From: Caballeronia arvi
GTDB taxonomy: Bacteria > Pseudomonadota > Gammaproteobacteria > Burkholderiales > Burkholderiaceae
NCBI RefSeq assembly: GCF_001544695.2
Contig: NZ_FCOM02000009.1
Span: 1 to 64,000 of the forward strand
DNA: 64,000 nt
Reading direction: 5' to 3'
Shown: positions 61,024 to 64,000 of the stretch, piece after piece
Position numbering within the stretch: position 1 is the first letter of the stretch
Layout: each line of letters starts with the position of its first letter
Translations under genes and position numbers: made by a program
Notes under the pieces: generated by a model
What the model saw: only the letters and a program-made list of their open reading frames with translations
Told to the model about the DNA's origin: nothing
Database searches by the model: none

Positions 61024-62088
61024 TCAGCCCACAGCGACCTGGCGCAGCACCGGGCGCTTCGCGGCCTGGAGCATCGCCGTATAGCTCTCGACGTAGTTCT
61101 GAGCCATCGTTCTGGCGCTGAAGCGGCGCTCGAACTGCGCGCGGATTTCGGTGCGCGAGAGTTCGTCGAGACGTTGCAGCGCGCCGACGGCGCCTTGCAC
61201 GTCTTCGCAGATGAATCCCGTCACGCCGTGGTCGATCACTTCCGGCACCGAACCGCGGTTGAACGCGATCACCGGCGTGCCGCAGGCCATCGCCTCGATC
61301 ATCACCAGACCGAACGGCTCGTTCCAGTCGATCGGGAAGAGCAGCGCCTTCGCGCCCGACAGGAATTCCGGCTTCTGCGCCTCGTTGATCTCGCCGATGA
61401 ATTCCACATGCGCTTCCGAGAGCAGCGGCTCGATCGTCGACTTGAAGTATTCCTGGTCGACCTTGTCCACCTTGGCCGCGATCTTCAGCGGCAGACCGCT
61501 TTGCGCGGCGATCTTGATCGCGAGATCTGCGCGCTTTTCCGGGCAGATGCGGCCGAGGAACGCCAGATATTCCGGCTTCTTGTGCGGCTGCGGCGTGAGC
61601 AGTTCGTCCGGCAGACCGTGATAAACGGTGTTCAGCCAGTTCGCCTGCGGCAGCGGGCCGCGCTGGTTATCCGAAATCGAGATCACGTTCGCCTTCGTGA
61701 ACGTGTTGAAGATCGGTTGCAGTTCCGGCAGGTCGAGACGGCCGTGCAGCGTCGTCACGAAAGGCGTGTCCATCTGCGTGAACAGCGGGAACGGCATGTA
61801 GTCGAGGTGAAAGTGCAGCACGTCGAATTCGTGCGCACGGGCGCGGACGTTTTCGAGCAGCAGCATGTGCGGCGCGAGCGCATCGCGGATGGTCGGATCC
61901 AGACGCAGCGCACGCGGCCAGGCCGCTTCCAGCGTCGCCTTGGTTTGCGAATCGCCGCTCGCGAACAAGGTTACATCGTGGCCGAGGTCGACGAGCGCGT
62001 CGGTCAGATATGACACGACGCGTTCAGTGCCGCCGTAGAACTTCGGAGGAACTGCTTCGTGCAACGGTGCAATTTGTGCGATTCGCAT
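61024..62088 (-). CDS. Glycosyltransferase family 4
   Basis: A 354-residue GT-B fold retaining glycosyltransferase. The donor-site EX7E motif is visible as EPFGLVMIEAMACG; the N-terminal domain starts MRIAQIAPLHEAVPPKFYGGTERVV. YLAFLGRICPEKRADLA is the typical inter-domain sequence. AAGGAGAG precedes ATG 62088. It is divergent from flhD and monocistronic. Target sugar unknown. Confidence 0.9.
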   Translation of the reverse strand: MRIAQIAPLHEAVPPKFYGGTERVVSYLTDALVDLGHDVTLFASGDSQTKATLEAAWPRALRLDPTIRDALAPHMLLLENVRARAHEFDVLHFHLDYMPFPLFTQMDTPFVTTLHGRLDLPELQPIFNTFTKANVISISDNQRGPLPQANWLNTVYHGLPDELLTPQPHKKPEYLAFLGRICPEKRADLAIKIAAQSGLPLKIAAKVDKVDQEYFKSTIEPLLSEAHVEFIGEINEAQKPEFLSGAKALLFPIDWNEPFGLVMIEAMACGTPVIAFNRGSVPEVIDHGVTGFICEDVQGAVGALQRLDELSRTEIRAQFERRFSARTMAQNYVESYTAMLQAAKRPVLRQVAVG

Positions 62089-62718
62089 AACGTGACTCTC
62101 CTTGTTGTTGGGCATCGTAGTCACGCTCCGGTCGAGCGCTCAACACATGCCATCGGGCGGGCCGCGTGTGGTAGTGACGCCGCCCGAGATCGGCCCGGAG
62201 ATGCAGAAAACAGCACGACCGGGTTATCCCTTAATGCCCATTATCGGGATCGAGAGCGGCATTTCACGTCATTTTTCAATCGCTTATCGTTGTTACAGCG
62301 CGAAACATGTGCTGTTACGAAGTCAGAAATTGCACCGATGAACCCGATGTAGACGAGTCTGAAGCGTGGAGCAGCCGCAGAGCACAGGTCAGCAAGTCGC
62401 GATCCCGCCTCGACGAAGTCGCGCGAGCCCCGCAAATCGGAGGTTTGGCATTAAGTCAGACGAATATATGCCGATAATTAATAGCTCCCGCTCGGCAAAC
62501 TCCGGCCGCTCTCGTGTAAGAAATTTTCCTACACGAATCTTCGCGAAAATCCGTCGCTGCGTCGGAAGCTTTGTCCGACAGGCGCGCCTCTGCGCATCGG
62601 CGACAATCGAACCGAAACCAAACCACACGCGCGGGGCCGGATTCGCTTGTCCGTTGCGAATTCGCGCAAACGTTCCCCCGCCAGGCCTGACCAGCCACGT
62701 ATCGATTCGGGGAAGAAG
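62089..62718. other. Long divergent region between glycosyltransferase and flhD
   Basis: About 630 bp without a supported gene, expected to hold the promoter of the flhDC-motA operon and a long leader. Two TGTTAC words (near 62293 and 62310) form a short direct repeat. AT-rich stretches near 62240-62290 and 62455-62530 are promoter candidates. No known consensus could be placed with certainty. Confidence 0.4.
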
Positions 62719-63042
62719 ATGACGATCAGCAATACGAGTACGCTCGCGGAAATCCGCGAGGTGAACCTGTCGTACTTGCTCCTCGCACAGCGGCTCCTTC
62801 AGGAAGACCGCGTTTCGGCGATGTACCGCCTCGGCCTTTCCGACCAGGTCGCCCAGGTGCTGACCGCGCTGACGCTCGCGCAGACGGTGAAAGTGGCGTC
62901 GTCGAGCCATCTGCTGTGCCGCTTTCGTTTCGACGATCACGCGATCCTCGCTTCGCTCGCCGACAAGGACAAAAGCGCGTCGCTCGCGCACGCCCACGCG
63001 GCGATCCTGCTGGCCGACGGTCCCGTCGAGCAGATCGGCTAA
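62719..63042 (+). CDS. flhD: Flagellar master regulator subunit FlhD
   Basis: A 107-residue subunit of the FlhD4C2 activator of class II flagellar genes. EIREVNLSYLLLAQRLLQED is the family N-terminus. The start at 62719 follows CGGGGAAGAAG. The rest is helical (SDQVAQVLTALTLAQTVK). It is followed after 15 bp by flhC. Confidence 0.94.
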   Translation: MTISNTSTLAEIREVNLSYLLLAQRLLQEDRVSAMYRLGLSDQVAQVLTALTLAQTVKVASSSHLLCRFRFDDHAILASLADKDKSASLAHAHAAILLADGPVEQIG

Positions 63043-63057
63043 AGGCGCGAACCGCCG

Positions 63058-63624
63058 ATGGCGACGAAAAGCGTGGTCGCGGAAGTCCGCGAAATCACTC
63101 TGGCGATCGAGCTGATCGAGCTCGGTGCGCGCCTGCAATTGCTCGAAGCGGAAACGAGCCTGTCGCGCGACCGTCTCATCAAGCTCTATAAGGAGCTGAA
63201 GGGCGCGTCGCCGCCCAAGGGCATGCTGCCGTTCTCGACCGACTGGTTCATGACTTGGCAGCCGAACATCCATTCGTCGCTGTTCCACGCGATCTACCGC
63301 TTCATGGCGGACAACGACAAGAACCAGCCGACGATCCGCTCGATCGTGAAAAGCTACCGCCTGTATCTCGAACACGCGGCGCTCTACGGCGACGAGCCGG
63401 TGCTTTCGCTCACGCGCGCATGGACGCTCGTGCGCTACTTCGAATCCGGCATGCTCCAGACGAACGCCTGCACGCGTTGCGGGGGGCGCTTCGTCGCGCA
63501 TGCGTACGATCTGCGCGCCGGCTACGTCTGCGGGCTGTGCCAGCCGCCGTCGCGTGCGGGCAAGACGCGCAAGGCCGCGTCGACACAAAGCGCCGCCGAG
63601 CCCGCGCCGCGCATCGCGGCCTGA
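63058..63624 (+). CDS. flhC: Flagellar master regulator subunit FlhC
   Basis: A 188-residue zinc-binding partner of FlhD. The four cysteines, C138, C141, C158 and C161 (CTRCGG and CGLC), match the zinc site of E. coli FlhC. The N-terminal EITLAIELIELGARLQLLE and SYRLYLEH region are characteristic. The C-terminal tail is Ala- and Pro-rich. It lies in an operon with flhD and motA. Confidence 0.95.
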   Translation: MATKSVVAEVREITLAIELIELGARLQLLEAETSLSRDRLIKLYKELKGASPPKGMLPFSTDWFMTWQPNIHSSLFHAIYRFMADNDKNQPTIRSIVKSYRLYLEHAALYGDEPVLSLTRAWTLVRYFESGMLQTNACTRCGGRFVAHAYDLRAGYVCGLCQPPSRAGKTRKAASTQSAAEPAPRIAA

Positions 63625-63720
63625 CACGGCGCGGCTTCATCTCATCCTCAAAGTTTTCGGGTCGAGTGCCGTAAACCACTTAACGGCGGTCTTACCGCAC
63701 CCAAACGTGAGGACTCGACT

Positions 63721-64000
63721 GTGCTGATTTTCATTGGATCGCTCGTGACATTGCTGTCCGTCTTCGGCGGTTACGCGCTCGAAGGCGGCCACCTTGGCGC
63801 GCTCATGCAGCCGGTGGAAATCCTGATGATCGCGGGCGCGGGCATCGGCGCGTTCATCCTCGGCAATAACGTCAAGACGATCAAGGCGACCATCCAGGTG
63901 CTCCCGACGCTCTTCAAGGGCGCGAAGTACGACAAGAGCATGTACATGGAGCTGATGGGCCTGCTCTACGTGCTGCTCGCGAAGGCGCGCAAGGAAGGCA
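63721..64000 (+). CDS. motA: Flagellar stator protein MotA, 5' part (truncated by window)
   Basis: The first 93 codons of MotA, beginning with GTG at 63721 after GAGGAC. The sequence MLIFIGSLVTLLSVFGGYAL followed by EILMIAGAGIGAFILGNN gives the first two membrane helices of the proton-channel stator. The remainder lies beyond the window. It follows flhC by about 100 bp, the usual flhDC-motAB order. Confidence 0.92.
   Translation, partial: MLIFIGSLVTLLSVFGGYALEGGHLGALMQPVEILMIAGAGIGAFILGNNVKTIKATIQVLPTLFKGAKYDKSMYMELMGLLYVLLAKARKEG

Noticed and set aside
1..64000. tRNA or rRNA genes, CRISPR arrays, IS elements or prophage
   Set aside because: No transposase, integrase, spaced direct repeat array or tRNA cloverleaf was recognised on either strand.

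Overview
The window is a GC-rich, densely coded stretch of a beta-proteobacterial chromosome. Gene content points to Burkholderia sensu lato, most like Paraburkholderia or Caballeronia: flhDC followed by motA, a single flagellin gene with fliD and fliT, a bioAFDB operon, fused indolepyruvate:ferredoxin oxidoreductase, AceK, a classical Burkholderia-type porin, and many GC-rich genes with ATGA or GTGA overlaps. This assignment comes from remembered family and synteny knowledge; no search was run. No rRNA, tRNA, CRISPR array, IS element or prophage was recognised.

Layout. 1-620: a non-coding inverted repeat with 92-bp arms. 627-8880: Na+/H+ antiporter, EAL phosphodiesterase, indolepyruvate oxidoreductase, glutathione S-transferase and two small related proteins. 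8945-12131: a LacI-regulated sugar module (AGE-family isomerase plus PfkB kinase), probably mannose or a related aldose to fructose to fructose-6-phosphate. 12347-14786: a coupled acyl-CoA dehydrogenase, PIG-L deacetylase and NodS-like methyltransferase cluster. 15110-18607: SBF transporter, small secreted protein and porin. 18679-20798: flavin oxidoreductase divergent from a probable fluoroacetate dehalogenase, with a TetR-like palindrome between them.

20975-29232: nine tightly packed minus-strand genes beginning with bioA-bioF-bioD-bioB and continuing through GhrA, HMG-CoA lyase, a YbaK-family protein, a DUF1289-MaoC fusion and an MBL hydrolase. 29419-34048: hydrolase, YchJ, GST, SDR and a UbiM/UbiH-like hydroxylase. 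34136-34790: a toxin-antitoxin pair with a PIN toxin. 34834-41882: thiolase, carbonic anhydrase, AceK, a LiuR-like MerR regulator divergent from an MBL hydrolase, and an orphan peptide-binding protein. 42081-43344: a yybP-ykoY type manganese riboswitch ahead of a CaCA-family cation exchanger.

43724-53820 is the most coherent system: a TPR/SPINDLY O-GlcNAc-transferase-like protein, a five-gene overlapping operon (DegT aminotransferase, WbqC, second DegT-like protein, GNAT, PhyH dioxygenase), then fliT, fliD and fliC with a clear sigma-28 promoter. I read this as a flagellin glycosylation island that makes a modified N-acylated amino sugar. 53941-62088 is mostly housekeeping (aldo/keto reductase, rpsU, tag, BadF-type kinase, HAD phosphatase, aqpZ, glycosyltransferase) plus a tandem pair of unknown paralogues. 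The window ends in flhD, flhC and the start of motA, the top of the flagellar hierarchy that would drive the fliC region.
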